This document shows, piece after piece, positions 10,062 to 21,615 of a stretch of DNA of 64,000 bases; the stretch's first letter is position 1, and each line of letters starts with the position of its first letter. The stretch spans positions 118,912 through 182,911 of the forward strand of contig JADJBP010000009.1 of the NCBI GenBank assembly GCA_016703625.1, written 5' to 3'. Made by a program: the position numbers and the translations under genes. The notes beneath the pieces were generated by a model. The model worked only from the letters and a program-made list of their open reading frames with translations, ran no database searches and was not told the origin of the DNA. Origin of the DNA: Chitinophagaceae bacterium. Lineage in GTDB: Bacteria > Bacteroidota > Bacteroidia > Chitinophagales > Chitinophagaceae.

Positions 10062-10691
10062 TTAATTCCTGTACCTCGTTCCCTGGAACAGGGCAATATT
10101 ATAACCGGCCCTGATGATGGGTACGCCTCTTCCCAGCCCGTCAACATAAGGTGATTCAGGGTTACGGAGTACATCCCATGCAATGGAAAAAAAGTAGAAG
10201 CTTTTATTGTATTGGTCCCGGCCACCGGCATAACCGGCCCCTACCAGCAAACTGTTGGCACCATACCTGTCGGTTGAAGGCAGGTAGCCTGAATTATTTG
10301 CCGGTAAATATTTTGCCCTGATAAAATTATGTTCATAGTGCACCTGGGCAAATAAAAATTTTAACGGGTATACCCGCACAAAAACCCCGGGGCCGTATTG
10401 TGTTTGCCTTGCCTTATCGCCATATACCACCACATCACGCTGTGAATTATAGATAAAATTGAAAGATGCTGCAACATCGAGGTATTTATTGATACTGTAC
10501 CCAAAATACGGACTGGCACCCAAAGCAGTAAACCCGCTGCCAAAGCCCAGTGTTACATCACCGCCAACAAAAAGGTTCTCTTTTTTAAATCCGCCTTTCT
10601 TTTCATCATCAGGGGCTGCTCTTTCTTCATCCTGCGCCTTCGAAATAAAAAAAACTGCTTACCAATACCGAAAGAAAAAAACTTTTTTCAT
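10062..10691 (-). CDS. Predicted secreted outer-membrane beta-barrel-like protein (frameshifted)
   Basis: Not recognised by name. The long readable part (10523-10062) has alternating hydrophobic strands ending in aromatic residues (FVRVYPLKFLFAQVHYEH, VPIIRAGYNIALFQ), as in small outer-membrane barrels. The 5' part is damaged. From ATG at 10691 the sequence reads as a signal peptide (MKKVFF, LSVLVSS, FFISKAQ) only if two one-base indels, in T runs near 10650 and 10675, are repaired; then it continues DEERAAPDDEKK into the barrel. Length would be about 210 residues. It converges with the LOG gene, stops 5 nt apart. Confidence 0.6.
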
Positions 10692-10753
10692 ATGTACATT
10701 ATTATTTTACCTGGTTAAAAATCCTTTCAAATATCAATTCCTTCCTTATTTGA

Positions 10754-12172
10754 TCAATGATCAAATATTTTCCCGCTGTTTAAAATATGATTGGGATCAA
10801 AAACCTTTTTGATACCCCGCATCAATTGCAATCCTGCTTCATCAAATACAATGGGCATATACGCTTTCTGAACCAACCCGATACCATGTTCGCCGCTGAT
10901 GGTACCGCCCAGTGATTTTACCAATACAAACAATGCGCTTAAAGCCGGTATCACATCCGGGTTATCGAGGCTGTACATACTGCCCGGTTTTTTGATGCGT
11001 ATGTGCAGGTTGCCGTCACCGGCATGCCCGTAACAAACCACTTCAAAATCAAATTCCTTACCCAATGCTTTTACGCCACGGATCAAGGCAGGCAGTTGTG
11101 CCCTGGGTACAACCGTATCTTCTTCAATGCTGTAGCCATCTATTTTTACCGCTTCAGCAACCCGGCGGCGCAGCTTCCACAACTCAGCTTTTTGTTGCGC
11201 ATCATCTGCAAAAAATGCATCTCCGCAATCATATTGCAGAAGCAGCTCTGCGATCGCTTCCATCTCACTCATCAGTGTTTCCTGGTGGTTGCCATCCACT
11301 TCAATGATCAAATGTGCTTCCATCTCATCGGTTACGGGCACTACGGTACTGTCGACAAACCTGCTTACGATTTTCAGGGCATTGATCTCCACGAGTTCCA
11401 GTGCACTGGGTGTAAAACCGGCCCTGAAGATAGCGCTTACTGCCTCCCCTGCTTTTTCCAGTGAATTAAAAGGCACCAGCATCAGCAGGTCATGTTTGGG
11501 AAAAGGGAGCAGCTTTAAAACGATCTTTGTAACAATGGCCAAAGTTCCTTCACTGCCCACAATTAATTGTGTTAAATTATAACCGGTAGCATTTTTTAAC
11601 ACATTGGCACCTGTCCACATAATTTCTCCGGTTGGTAAAACGATCTCGAGGTTCAACACATAATCCTTTACTACACCGTATTTGACCGCTTTGGGTCCGC
11701 CGCTGTTCTCTGCAATATTTCCACCGATGAAACAACTGCCCCTGCTGCTTGGGTCAGGTGGGTAAAACAATCCCTTTTCTTTAACTGCATCCTGCAAAAC
11801 TTCCGTGATCACACCGGGTTCTGTGATCACCTGCCCGTTGCGTTCATCAATTTCAAGTATGCTGTTCATGCGTTCCATCGAAAGCAAAACACCACCTAAA
11901 TGTGGCAATGCTCCGCCACTCAACCCGGTGCCGGCACCACGCGGCGTAACCGGTATCTTATGCTGATTGCAAATGACCATGATCTTACTGATCTCCACGG
12001 CTGTTCGTGGTTTAATAACGATGCCGGGCAAAAAATGAAGGTTCTCCGTTTCGTCATGGGCATAATGATGAAGGCTTTCTTCATCAGCCAGTACAATGTC
12101 ATCCCCTGCAATCTTTTTGAACAATTCAATAAATTCCAGTGCACGGTCCTTTCCCCGGTTTACAGTTGGCAT
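10754..12172 (-). CDS. FAD-linked 2-hydroxyacid oxidase, GlcD-like
   Basis: Flavoprotein of the GlcD / D-lactate dehydrogenase family, which oxidises 2-hydroxyacids such as glycolate or D-lactate to 2-oxoacids. The 472-residue protein has the PCMH-type FAD domain (about residues 40-220, with PVTPRGAGTGLSGGALP and GGNIAENSGGPKAVKYG) and the FAD-oxidase C-terminal domain, with CYGHAGDGNLHI and SGEHGIGLVQK. It is intact. No glcE or glcF partner is adjacent, so it is probably a single-subunit enzyme. It diverges from the coiled-coil gene. The exact substrate is not determinable. Confidence 0.85.
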   Translation of the reverse strand: MPTVNRGKDRALEFIELFKKIAGDDIVLADEESLHHYAHDETENLHFLPGIVIKPRTAVEISKIMVICNQHKIPVTPRGAGTGLSGGALPHLGGVLLSMERMNSILEIDERNGQVITEPGVITEVLQDAVKEKGLFYPPDPSSRGSCFIGGNIAENSGGPKAVKYGVVKDYVLNLEIVLPTGEIMWTGANVLKNATGYNLTQLIVGSEGTLAIVTKIVLKLLPFPKHDLLMLVPFNSLEKAGEAVSAIFRAGFTPSALELVEINALKIVSRFVDSTVVPVTDEMEAHLIIEVDGNHQETLMSEMEAIAELLLQYDCGDAFFADDAQQKAELWKLRRRVAEAVKIDGYSIEEDTVVPRAQLPALIRGVKALGKEFDFEVVCYGHAGDGNLHIRIKKPGSMYSLDNPDVIPALSALFVLVKSLGGTISGEHGIGLVQKAYMPIVFDEAGLQLMRGIKKVFDPNHILNSGKIFDH

Positions 12173-12269
12173 GTAACATTATTTGTGTAAAAATCGTATA
12201 AAATAGTGAGCTTATAAAATCAGTGCCGTTTTTTAATAATCCTGTAAAATTGTTAAATTTTATTAACCT

Positions 12270-12301
12270 TTTGCAAAAAAGAAAATAGCCCGTTACATTT
12301 G
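12270..12301 (+). promoter_or_regulatory. Bacteroidota-type promoter for the coiled-coil gene
   Basis: TTTG at 12270-12273 and TACATTTG at 12294-12301 with a 20-nt spacer match the Bacteroidota consensus exactly (TTTG, then TAnnTTTG). The start codon lies 46 nt further on. Confidence 0.6.
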
Positions 12302-12347
12302 TTACGAAATAGTTCGTATTTATTTTTAACCAACATAAAGTATAGCC

Positions 12348-13175
12348 ATGAAACATTTCATTTTAAAAAACAAAGAAGCCCTCACGGGCACGATCGCCTT
12401 TTTATTAATTGGCGCCATGACCATGTCTTTCCAGGATTCTCCTTTTGGGTACAGCAAATTTCTTGAAAAGGACGCTGTTAAGATCTCTGCAGGATGTGCT
12501 GATACCATACCGGATAAGGAGTTTATGGAAAGCATGAAAATGAAGGATTTTGACAAACTGCAGGCCGAACTTGACAAGTCCTTAAAGCAGGTGGATGCTG
12601 AAATCAGGAAAATTGATTTTTCCGGCATTCAAAAGGAAATTGAATCTTCTTTAAGATCAGCAGATATGGAAAAGATCATGAAGGACGTTGAACTTTCCTT
12701 ACAAAACATCGACCTGGATAAAATGATGGCAGGTATAAGTTCTTCACTGAAGGATATTGATATGAAGCATACATCTGCAGAAATTGAGAAAACCCTTGCC
12801 GAAGCAAAAAAGGAAATAGAAAAGGCAAAACTCGGGATAAAGGAAATTGACAAAGAAGCCATAAAAAAGGAACTGGTAAATGCTGAAAAAGAAATTGAAA
12901 AAGCCCGGATCGAAATCAATAAAATTGATCTTGAAAAAATCATGGATGAAGCCCGTACAGGAATTGATAAAGCAAAAGCAGAGCTTAAACTGACAAAAGA
13001 AATGTTTACGGAAATGGAAAAAGACGGGCTGATCAATACAAAGAAAGGTTTCAGCATCGGGTATAAAAATAAAGACCTGTATATTGACGGTAAAAAACAA
13101 CCGGAAAAAGTAACGGATAAATACAGGAAGTATTTTAAAGAAGATCCTTATAAAATAACCATAGAAAAGGAGTAA
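12348..13175 (+). CDS. Membrane-anchored or exported coiled-coil protein of unknown function
   Basis: I do not recognise this 275-residue protein. An N-terminal hydrophobic segment (about residues 12-28) could be a signal peptide or anchor. Residues 45-225 are almost continuous amphipathic helix rich in Lys, Glu, Asp and Ile, built from loosely repeated blocks of the type KEIEKAKLGIKEIDKE, EKARIEINKIDLEK and DKAKAELK. The C-terminal 45 residues (KGFSIGYKNKDLYIDGKKQP) look like a small beta module followed by a basic tail. It has its own strong promoter and terminator, so is monocistronic. A structural or envelope-spanning role is possible but not shown. Confidence 0.7.
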   Translation: MKHFILKNKEALTGTIAFLLIGAMTMSFQDSPFGYSKFLEKDAVKISAGCADTIPDKEFMESMKMKDFDKLQAELDKSLKQVDAEIRKIDFSGIQKEIESSLRSADMEKIMKDVELSLQNIDLDKMMAGISSSLKDIDMKHTSAEIEKTLAEAKKEIEKAKLGIKEIDKEAIKKELVNAEKEIEKARIEINKIDLEKIMDEARTGIDKAKAELKLTKEMFTEMEKDGLINTKKGFSIGYKNKDLYIDGKKQPEKVTDKYRKYFKEDPYKITIEKE

Positions 13176-13190
13176 GAAAAAAGCTCAACA

Positions 13191-13222
13191 AAAAAATAAC
13201 CCAGTATACCGGGTTATTTTTT
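13191..13222. terminator. Bidirectional intrinsic terminator
   Basis: Stem AAATAACCC (13194-13202) pairs with GGGTTATTT (13211-13219) around an 8-nt loop, with A and T runs on both sides. It sits between the convergent coiled-coil gene and porP and can serve both. Confidence 0.85.
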
Positions 13223-13224
13223 TG

Positions 13225-14248
13225 TCAGAATGTAGGACAGATGGATTGCCTGTCAACATTTTCGGGATAAAATCCTTTTTTAATGATACTGAATTCACTG
13301 GCACCGCGGTAGCCGTTGTATTTGCTGAGCCCGGATACCGTAACATCATAACTGAAAGCAAACTGCAGTTTATTTATTTCGAACCCAACCATGGGTACAA
13401 TGGCATCGCCGAGGCGGTAATAAACTCCGGCAAGCAATTGTTTTTCGCCAAACTCACTCAGGTTATAATTGGCATTGATACCAACAACCAGTTCAGATGA
13501 TCTTGCCTGTGTAGAAAAATAAGCATTGGGGTTTATGATCACCCGGTCGTTCACTTTTAAAATTGCATTCACAAAACCGGTATGACGCATGGATATGCGG
13601 CTCTCCACTGAATTATCGCTAAAGAATGTTTCCCTTGGGCCTGTTTGCGTGCTGGATAGAATAACCGGCATTGATGTACACATTTTCATCCGGGAAATAC
13701 GCATAGTTGATGCCGGCATGTATGTCGAGGTAACTTACATTATTCCTGTTCAGCACAACTGAGGTTGGTAAACTGTTGTCAAAGAATTTACCATCGAACT
13801 GATCGGGAAATTTCAATTTGGATTGGTTGATGCTTTTATTGGCCCAGCCGATATTAAAACCAGCCGAAAGCAAACTGCTTAAACCCAGCATTTGATGATA
13901 GGCTATGGAACCATAGATCTTGGTACTGGTTAAACTTCCGGCGCCTGCCTGGTCGCTTAATAAAACAGCTCCCAATCCAAGCCATCCGTTCTCAAGCCTG
14001 TCCCGGAATACCTGCGCATCTCCAAATACACTGATCGTTTTATAAGGCACACTCATCACCGTACTCCACTGGTTCCGGTAATGGGCACCGATCCGGTAAT
14101 CGGCATCAGGAATAAAACCGGTATTGGCCGGGTTGGTGGTCAGTGGCGAATTGAAGAATTGTGAAAAATGCAGATCCTGCGCATACAGTGAAACGTTAAG
14201 TAACAATGTACCCGAAACAAGAAATAATATTTTTATCTTTTTAATCAT
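13225..14248 (-). CDS. PorP/SprF family type IX secretion membrane protein (frameshifted)
   Basis: Outer-membrane beta-barrel protein of the PorP/SprF family, linked to type IX secretion and to attaching type B-sorted proteins at the surface. The signal peptide (residues 1-23, NVSLYAQ) is followed by the family hallmark DLHFSQFFNSPLTTNPANTG and barrel strands, and the C-terminal half contains AGVYYRLGDAIVPMVGFE and AFSYDVTVSGL. The two halves are read in different frames, 14248-13619 and 13719-13225, with a break near 13635. Length after repair is about 340 residues. It directly follows the giant PKD/gliding C-terminal protein, the usual SprF-cargo pairing. Confidence 0.85.
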
Positions 14249-14343
14249 CGTTCTCTTTTTAATGTGGATCCCGGGTTTGCATCAAAAATCTTTCCATCTT
14301 ATCCATAAATTATTAAACAAAACACAATCTTTTCAACCAATTT

Positions 14344-17300
14344 CTACCTCAGCAAACTGATATCCCCGGTCTTCCTGAGTTTTTTCCCATCCGTAAATTC
14401 TACATCCAGCACATAGGTATATACATCCATCGGCTGTAATGCTCCCTTAAAGGTTCCATCCCAGCCCTGGTCCTTATCGGCAGTTGAAAAAACCACCTGT
14501 CCCCAGCGGTTGAAGATCTTCCAGCTTAAACTGCCGATACCGAAACCTGCAACTTTTATCACCGCATTCTGTCCAAACCTGCCCGGGGTAAAGGCATTGG
14601 GCACATCCAGCAGCGGCAAAATGATGATGGGTACATCCAGTGTAATACTGTCAACACAATCAGCCACATTAAAGCGTATAAGGTTGCCCGGTATACGCCG
14701 GTTGCATTGTAGAGGTGTGAAGGATTTACTTCAGTGGATCCCGATCCGTCGCCAAAATCCCAAACATACCGGTTGGCCCCGATTGACTGGTTGATGAACC
14801 GGGTAATGGTATTTTCAACAGGCGGGTTGGGTGTCCAGGTGAAATTGGCAGTTGGTATCGTGAAAACAGAAATGGCAAAGTATGCCGACTTATCCCGTTT
14901 ATTACAGGTACTGGTATCTATGGCAACCAGGCGTACATTATAGGTACCGGTAGCCGTATAGGTATGTGTTGGTTCAAAATCGGTTGAAAAAGTACCGTCG
15001 CCAAAATCCCATACCCAGTCTGTACCGCCCTGTGAAATATTGGTAAATGAAGCAGTGTAAGGTACACAGCCACGGTCCGGTGTGGTAAATATCGCTTTCA
15101 CGTTGGGGCTTATACGCAGTGTTTTAATGGCTGTATCCGGCGCATTGCAAAACGTGGTATCATCGATGATCAGCGTTACAATATACGTTCCCGTGGATGG
15201 ATAGGTATGGTTGACCGGTGCAAAACCTGATCTTACTTTTGGTGAACCATCGCCAAAATCCCAAAGAAAACTCTGGTTGGTAAAATTGGGCAGTACGGCA
15301 GTTGTAAGATTGGTGAACTGGTACCGTAAACTGTTGCAGGAATCTAATTTAAAAAATGAGAAATCGGCATTTACGATATTGTTACCCACTTTTACGGTTG
15401 TATAAGCCGTATCGGCAATATTACAGGTAGCAGAATCAATGGCTATCAGCATCAGTTGGTATTGACCAACACTGTTATATGTATGCAGAACTGTATTGTT
15501 GGGTGTAAGTAGTTACTGGAGGACTTCCATCCCCAAAGTTCCAGATATAAATTTTACCCCTTGCCAAAGTATCGGTAAAACGGATATCAAGGGGTACACA
15601 GCCAACTGTATCCACAATACCATTTATTGTTGCTTTCACACTGGCACCCACACCCGCAAAATTCATTTCAATTTTTACAGCAGCCTGGTTACAATTGATC
15701 GAATTATTTGTACGTGACCAGGAACCCGGTGTAGTTGGAAAAAGGGCTCCTCCGTCTCCACAGCCGCAAATGGCCTGGTAAATTACCCCGTTGTCATCAA
15801 AGCGGCTGGTGCCGCCATCCACATGGTCACCGATGCTTCCGTTTTGTCCAAAATGCGAACCGAACAGCTGGCTGAGGGCATTTTTTTCCAGTACAAAAAA
15901 GTAAAAATCTTCCCCATCAGGTGCCGGGATCCCCGGAATGGGATTCACAGAAGCCATACCTGCAGTTCCTGCTGAAGGAAATAATTTCAGGTTATTTAAT
16001 CCACCGCCCCAACCCGAGACATATACATTCTCACAACGGTCAACCAAAAACGCAACCGGTGAAAGATTGGGTACCGCGCAGGATTGGTTCCAAAACGGTT
16101 GAATATACATAATCAAACAGGTTCGGCTGCAGTTTACCGATAAACTGTTTACTGCTTGAATTACTAAAATGCGGGCAGGTGCAAATACCGGCCAGTTGCC
16201 AGTAGTTGTACCCATGATATAAGGGAAACCGTTTTTATCAAACTGGATACCATAAACCATATCGTTACCCCTGTACCCTGGAATGTTGTTCTTACAATAG
16301 CCGAACCATCATTTTTGATCTGGGTAATAAAACCATCTACTTCACCCCCTGGTATGCGCCTTGCATAACCTGATTTAATTCAGGTATATTTGGACCGGTT
16401 AGTAGCTCCGGCTATATAAATATCACTGTAGCGGGGCTTTGTGACAAAACAAAACAGGCATCATCGCCCGCGCCCAAAAAAGTGCTGAATAAAACTGAGG
16501 AAAGATTTGAGGTAAATTTAGCAATAACACCATCCTGTCTTCCGCCCAAAAGCTGCCTGAATCCTGAATGTACCGGGCGTAACCGGAAAATCGGCCTGAT
16601 TGCGTACAGGAAGCCAGGAAAACATTTCCCGCCGCATCTAAGATCATTTCACTCCGTGCATCATCGCCATAATTCCTGCGGTTGCATCTGCCCCTCGGGT
16701 GCAATGTATTTACCCCGGATGTTAACACCATCTTGACCGTTCCGCCGATCCCTGCGACCCAAAAGGCGGTTCCGGCTGCATTTAGTTTTGTAATTACAAT
16801 ATCATAATCGTAACTGATAGCCATTGCCAAGCGTGCCCGGGATAATTCTTTGAATTAGACCTTCCGGCAATGATTAAATTGCCCTGTGCATCGCAGATCA
16901 TACTGTGCGGTTGTTCGTTACCGCTACCCCCGAGGTATGTAGCATACAGCCGGTTGCTGCCATTGGCCGAAAATTTTATGATGGAAATATCATAACCCGG
17001 TGAATTGATCTTCATTGATACCACCGCCAAAAACGGTTTGATAAGCCCTGGCGAACCGGGAAACCGCCTCCAAATGCAATTCCCCCGGCATAAAAACTGC
17101 CGTCGGGCCCGGTGTGGCCGTAAATCCCCAGTTATCGGCAGTACTGCCGGTAAAGGTTGAAAATATCAAAGTAGGATCAATTACCATGGGTTGACCGGGA
17201 TCGTAACCGGTTACTTTAAACCGCACAGTTTATTTTTACAACATACTTACAATTTACCGTTTTTCGTTTCCGTCCCTTACCTGGTAACTGTACGGATACA

Positions 17301-17895
17301 ATTCTTTAACATGCGCCAACCGATGTAGTGATCATCAGTTCTTTATTTTGAACTCAGTTTATCAACCCCGGTATATTGCATGGCAATTTGATCAATATCG
17401 CCACCGGGATGCACAATGAAATCATATTTCATTTTACCGGCATCACTGTAATACCTGACATCTACATTCGGATAAATATTTTGATAAGTGACCGCCTGGG
17501 CAATTTTACATTCGGATGCCCATTTGACTGGTCCTTTCCTAAAAATAATTGTTATGATAAGGCTGAATTTTATCAGGCACATTTTGTGAAAATGAATTGC
17601 CTCCTAAAAATTTAACTTTATATGCGTGTGAATTAAAATGATGGGTTGACCGGGTTGCTTGTTGGATTGTGCCCGTGTAACCTGTTCGGACAAATTTCAG
17701 GTCGGCAACCTGGTGCAGCACAACCGTAAAACCCGGTTTTCCAAAAAATGAACCCGTAGAAAATCGCCCCTGTATTCTACCCTGTTGTCCCACTGGCCTT
17801 TGTTTTGTATAAATTCCATCTGTGCATGCACGGTGTTTACAACCAATACAAATGAGAACACAAAATTAAACTGCGCAGTATTTTAAGTGAAATCT
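14344..17895 (-). CDS. Giant PKD-repeat surface protein with gliding motility C-terminal (type B sorting) domain, heavily frameshifted
   Basis: A secreted protein of about 1180 residues, read here in at least eight pieces. The 5' end (about 17895-17800) gives a signal peptide ending NTVHAQ, then EFIQNKGQWDNRV, the start of the FIENKGQW domain common at the N-terminus of these proteins. It continues through SBBP-type propeller repeats (YLGGSGNEQPHSMICDAQGN), then about four PKD domains with the WDFGDGS signature, and ends with the gliding-motility C-terminal domain (VPNAFTPGRFGQN, WKIFNRWGQVVF, KKLRKTGDISLLR). The last is a type B T9SS sorting signal. Cargo for the adjacent PorP/SprF. Frequent breaks could also mean a decaying gene, but neighbours have the same damage. 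Confidence 0.8.
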
Positions 17896-17975
17896 TCAAG
17901 TCCTTCTTTTTACAATTTACAGAAATAAAGGTTAAAAATATCGATTTGTATAATCACGAATCTGTCATAATTCAG

Positions 17976-20070
17976 TTACGAGATTTTACTCATGCTGTTT
18001 TCCTTTTGCTGCTGCAGATAATTTTTAACCGGTAAATTTTCATCAGTATTTAAATCCGGGTCAGATTCCAGAATATGTTCAGCAGCACTTCGGGCTGCTT
18101 CCAGCATGATCCTTATCCTGCACTATGTTTGCCAGTTTAAGTTTAACAAACCGCTTTGTTTAGTGCCTTCTATATCCCCCGGACCACGTATTTCCAGGTC
18201 TTTTCTGCTATCTTAAAACCATCATTGGTAGCCACCATTATCTTTAATCGTTCACGTGCATCATTTGATATTTTGTAGCCTGTTAATAATATGCAAAAAC
18301 TTTTTTCAGCTCCCCTTCCCACTCTTCCACGCAGCTGATGTAATTGTGATAAACCGAATTTTTCGGCACTTTCAATAACCATTACACTAGCATTAGGCAC
18401 ATTTACCCCTACTTCAATAACGGTTGTACTTACCATGATCTGTGTATCTGCTTTACAAAACGCTGCATATTGGTTTCTTTCTGTTCAGCCGCCTGTTTTC
18501 CGTGTACCATACTTATCCAGTATTTGGGTTCGGGAAAAATGATTTCACTTCTTCATATCCCTTCATCAGGTTTTCATAATCCACTTTACTGCTTTCTTCT
18601 ATCAACGGGTACACGATGTATGCCTGCCTTCCTTTTGCAATTTCTTCCTTAACAAAATCCATCACCTGCGGCCTGGCCATTTCAGAACGGTGCAGTGTAT
18701 TGATGGGTTGCCTGCCGGGTGGCAATTCATCTATCACACTGTAATCCAGGTCACCATAAGCAGTAAGCGCCAGTGTACGCGGAATGGGTGTTGCCGTCAT
18801 GACCAGGATATGCGGCGGAATAATATTTTTTTTCCACAGCTGCGCCCGCTGTGCCACACCAAATTTGTGCTGTTCATCAATCACTGCAAAACCCAGGGTT
18901 CTTAAACCACCTTGTCCTCAATCACGGCATGGGTCCCTATCAGAATGTGCAACGATCCATCTTCACAAAGTTTTAAAATCTCTTTCCGCTGTTTCCTTTT
19001 TAGATGAGCCGGTAAGCAATTTTACACAAACCGGCATTTCTTTTAAAAGAGCCGAAATACTGTTGAAATGCTGCTGTGCCAGGATCTCGGTTGGCGCCAT
19101 GATCACACTCTGAAAACCGTTATCCGCTGCGATCAGCATCATCATTAAAGCTACAATGGTCTTACCGCTGCCCACATCTCCCTGTAAGAGGCGGTTCATT
19201 TGCCTGCCGCTGCCTGCATCTGTACGTATCTCCCTTAACACTTTTTTCTGTGCATTTGTTAAATCAAAAGGCAAATATTGTTTGTAAAATGAGTTGAACA
19301 GCTCTCCTACTTTATCAAATATTAATCCCTTACTATGCCTGTGCCTGGCCGATTTGATGAGGCCCAGCCGCAGTTGAGCATAGAACAGCTCTTCAAACTT
19401 TAACCTGCGTACGGCATGGTTGTAATGTTTATCCGTTGCCGGAAAATGAATTTGGCCACAGGCATTAAAATGGCTGATGAATTTATATTTTTTGATGATG
19501 GATTCCGGTAAATTCTCGGGCAGGTCTTTTTCGGACAGCAACTGCAGCAAAGCATAAGTTAGTTTGCCAATGGCTCTTCCGTTAAGGCCCTTTGTCTTTA
19601 ATTTTCGGTAGAAGGATAAACAGGTTCAAGGTAATTTTACCACCATCCGTTTTTGTGCAGTAAAATTTTCAATTTCAGGATGAGCGATCTGTGGTTTGCC
19701 AAGAAAGAAACCCAGGCGTCCAAAAACCAGGTATTGTTGCCCAACCAACAGTGCTTTTTGTATCCAGCTTATTCCACGGAACCAAACCAATTCCATTTCG
19801 CCGGTATCGTCCTGCAGTTTTGCGGTAAGCCTTTTTCCTTTCCCTCACCAACCAATTCAAGATGTGTTAATTTACCGGCAACCTGTGCATATTCGTTTAT
19901 GGGTGACAGGCCGGCAATGGTATCCAGTTTTGTTTTATCAACATGCCTGAAAGGATAAAGTTCCAGCAGGTCGCGGAAAGTGAAGATCTCCAGTTCCTTT
20001 TTTAACAGGTCGCCCTTAAAGGTGGTTACGCCATGCAAATATTCAATAGGGGCTGCTCAGTATGGTAGAT
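17976..20070 (-). CDS. recG: ATP-dependent DNA helicase RecG (frameshifted)
   Basis: Branch-migrating helicase acting on stalled forks and recombination intermediates. The composite protein, about 695 residues, shows the N-terminal wedge/OB region (YLHGVTTFKGDLLKKELEIF), Walker A in GDVGSGKTIVALMM, the DEQH box (MIDEQHKFGVAQR), motif III (MTATPIPRTLALTAYGDLD) and the C-terminal helicase motif QLRGRVGRGAEKSFC. It is read in at least five pieces, with breaks near 18175, 18440-18510, 18890-18960, 19560-19670 and 19820. The last codons end SMSKIS at 17976. The start is uncertain because a C run near 20055 is one base short; the N-terminus lies within about 20040-20070. Confidence 0.87.
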
Positions 20071-20112
20071 TGCGGACTGATGGGAGTTGTTTTTACAAAT
20101 ATACAATGCAAG

Positions 20113-20141
20113 CCCCTCCTATCCTCTCCAAAGGGGAGGGG
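20113..20141. repeat. Hairpin-forming inverted repeat between recG and the helicase gene
   Basis: CCCCTCC (20113-20119) pairs with GGAGGGG (20135-20141) around a pyrimidine-rich loop. It lies between two same-strand genes and lacks a clear T run on the minus strand, so it may be a dispersed intergenic repeat rather than a terminator. Confidence 0.4.
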
Positions 20142-20185
20142 AAAAACAGAAGTTTTAAGTGGAGACAAAATGAATGTAAATGAGG

Positions 20186-21409
20186 TTATCGCTTCGAGTT
20201 ATTCTGAAAGCGCCTGGGTTTACTGAATTTTTATTGCCGGAATGAGCCAGAGCTGATGCTGTATTATAACCGGTGTTTCTCCCAGTTCTTCCGGTACAAT
20301 TGCCTTGGTAACTGTTTTACCCAACAGTTTTTCAATGGCCATAAATTTGCGTTGTTCTTTTACCGTTACAAAAGTGTATGCCGTGCCTTCGGCTGCTGCA
20401 CGGGCTGTACGGCCAATGCGGTGAACATAATCTTCCCCGTCGTGCGGCACATCGTAATTGATAACCAGGTCGATATTATCAATATCAATACCACGGCTCA
20501 AGATATCGGTAGCCACGAGAATGGGCAGCCTCCTGCTTTTGAATTGAATTAAAACGTCTTCTCTTTTATCCTGGTCAAGATCACTGTGAATTTCATCAGC
20601 TAAAAATTTAGCCCGTTTGAGGTCACGCGTTAATTGCTTAACACTTATTTTACTGCTGCAGAAGATCAGAACCGATTTAAAATCCTTTTTGCTTAACAGG
20701 TGCTTTACCAATGGAATTTTCTGGGTATCATAAACGATAAAAGCTTCCTGGATGATCTTTTCCGGTGGCTTACTTATAGAGATATTTACTTCTTCAGGCT
20801 GGTGGAGAATTTTCCTTGCCAGTTCCCGGATCTTATGCGGCATAGTTGCCGAGAACAGGAGGTTCTGCCGTTTTTTGGGCAGGTTATCAATGATGAACAT
20901 GATGTCGTCGTAAAAACCCATGTCGAGCATACGGTCGGCTTCATCAAGTACCAGGTATTTAAGTCCCGCCAGTTTTACATAACCCATTTTAATATGGCTC
21001 ATCATTTTTCCCGGGGTACATACCACCACATCGGCTCCGTGGCTTAATGCCTTTTTTTCCTGAACAAAGCATTCCCATCGCCGCCGCCGTATACAGCAAT
21101 TGAACTTACAGAAGTAAAATAAGAAAGTCCTTCCATATGCTGTGCTATCTGCACGGCCAGTTCACGGGTTGGCACTATGATCAATGCATTGTTGGTATGA
21201 TCTTCATGCGGGGTGGTAATGATCTTATTGATCAACGGCAATAAAAAAGCTGCCGTTTTGCCGGTGCCTGTCTGTGCAGATGCGATCACATCTTTGCCGG
21301 CCATGATCATTGGGATCACCTGTTCCTGTACGGGAGTAGCGTTTTCATAACCGGATGCGTCAATTCCTTCCATCAACCGCTCGTCAAACCCAAAATCTGT
21401 AAACTTCAA
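20186..21409 (-). CDS. DEAD-box RNA helicase, RhlE-like (frameshifted)
   Basis: ATP-dependent RNA helicase of about 405 residues. Motifs in order: Q motif (ATPVQEQVIPMI), Walker A (SAQTGTGKT), PTREL, the DEAD box (LVLDEADRMLDMGF), SAT (LFSATMPHKI), then the second RecA domain with LVATDILSRGIDID and HRIGRTARA. Frames change near 21045-21060 in a T7 run and again near 20260. Repairing the latter gives the tail YNTASALAHSG then PRRFQNNSKR, ending at 20186. Without that repair the frame stops at 20220. A role in ribosome assembly or RNA decay is usual for the family. Confidence 0.87.
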
Positions 21410-21596
21410 AGTATAATAATTTTTAAGATACCGCGAAGATACTGATTATAAGCCCATTGTTGCTGAATTTACTCCGGTATGGTTTGTTTAAGTTTTGATC
21501 CGTGGCCAAAACAAACCCAGTAAGCCGATTAGCATACTTCTAAAAAAATGCACGGAAGGACAATTTTTGGCCACTTGAAATAAATGTATAAGTTTA

Positions 21597-21610
21597 TGTA
21601 AACGATTGCA
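21597..21610. promoter_or_regulatory. LacI-type operator upstream of the galactan locus regulator
   Basis: TGTAAACGATTGCA is a near-perfect dyad centred on CG (half sites TGnAAnCG / CGnTTnCA), the typical operator form for LacI/GalR proteins. It ends 6 nt before the lacI start codon, which suggests autorepression of the regulator and of anything transcribed from the same promoter. Confidence 0.6.
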
Positions 21611-21615
21611 TAAAA

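Noticed and set aside
14344..17895. Calling the giant PKD protein a pseudogene
   Set aside because: It has the most breaks, but single-base repairs recover all domains from signal peptide to sorting signal, and its partner porP is damaged in the same way.
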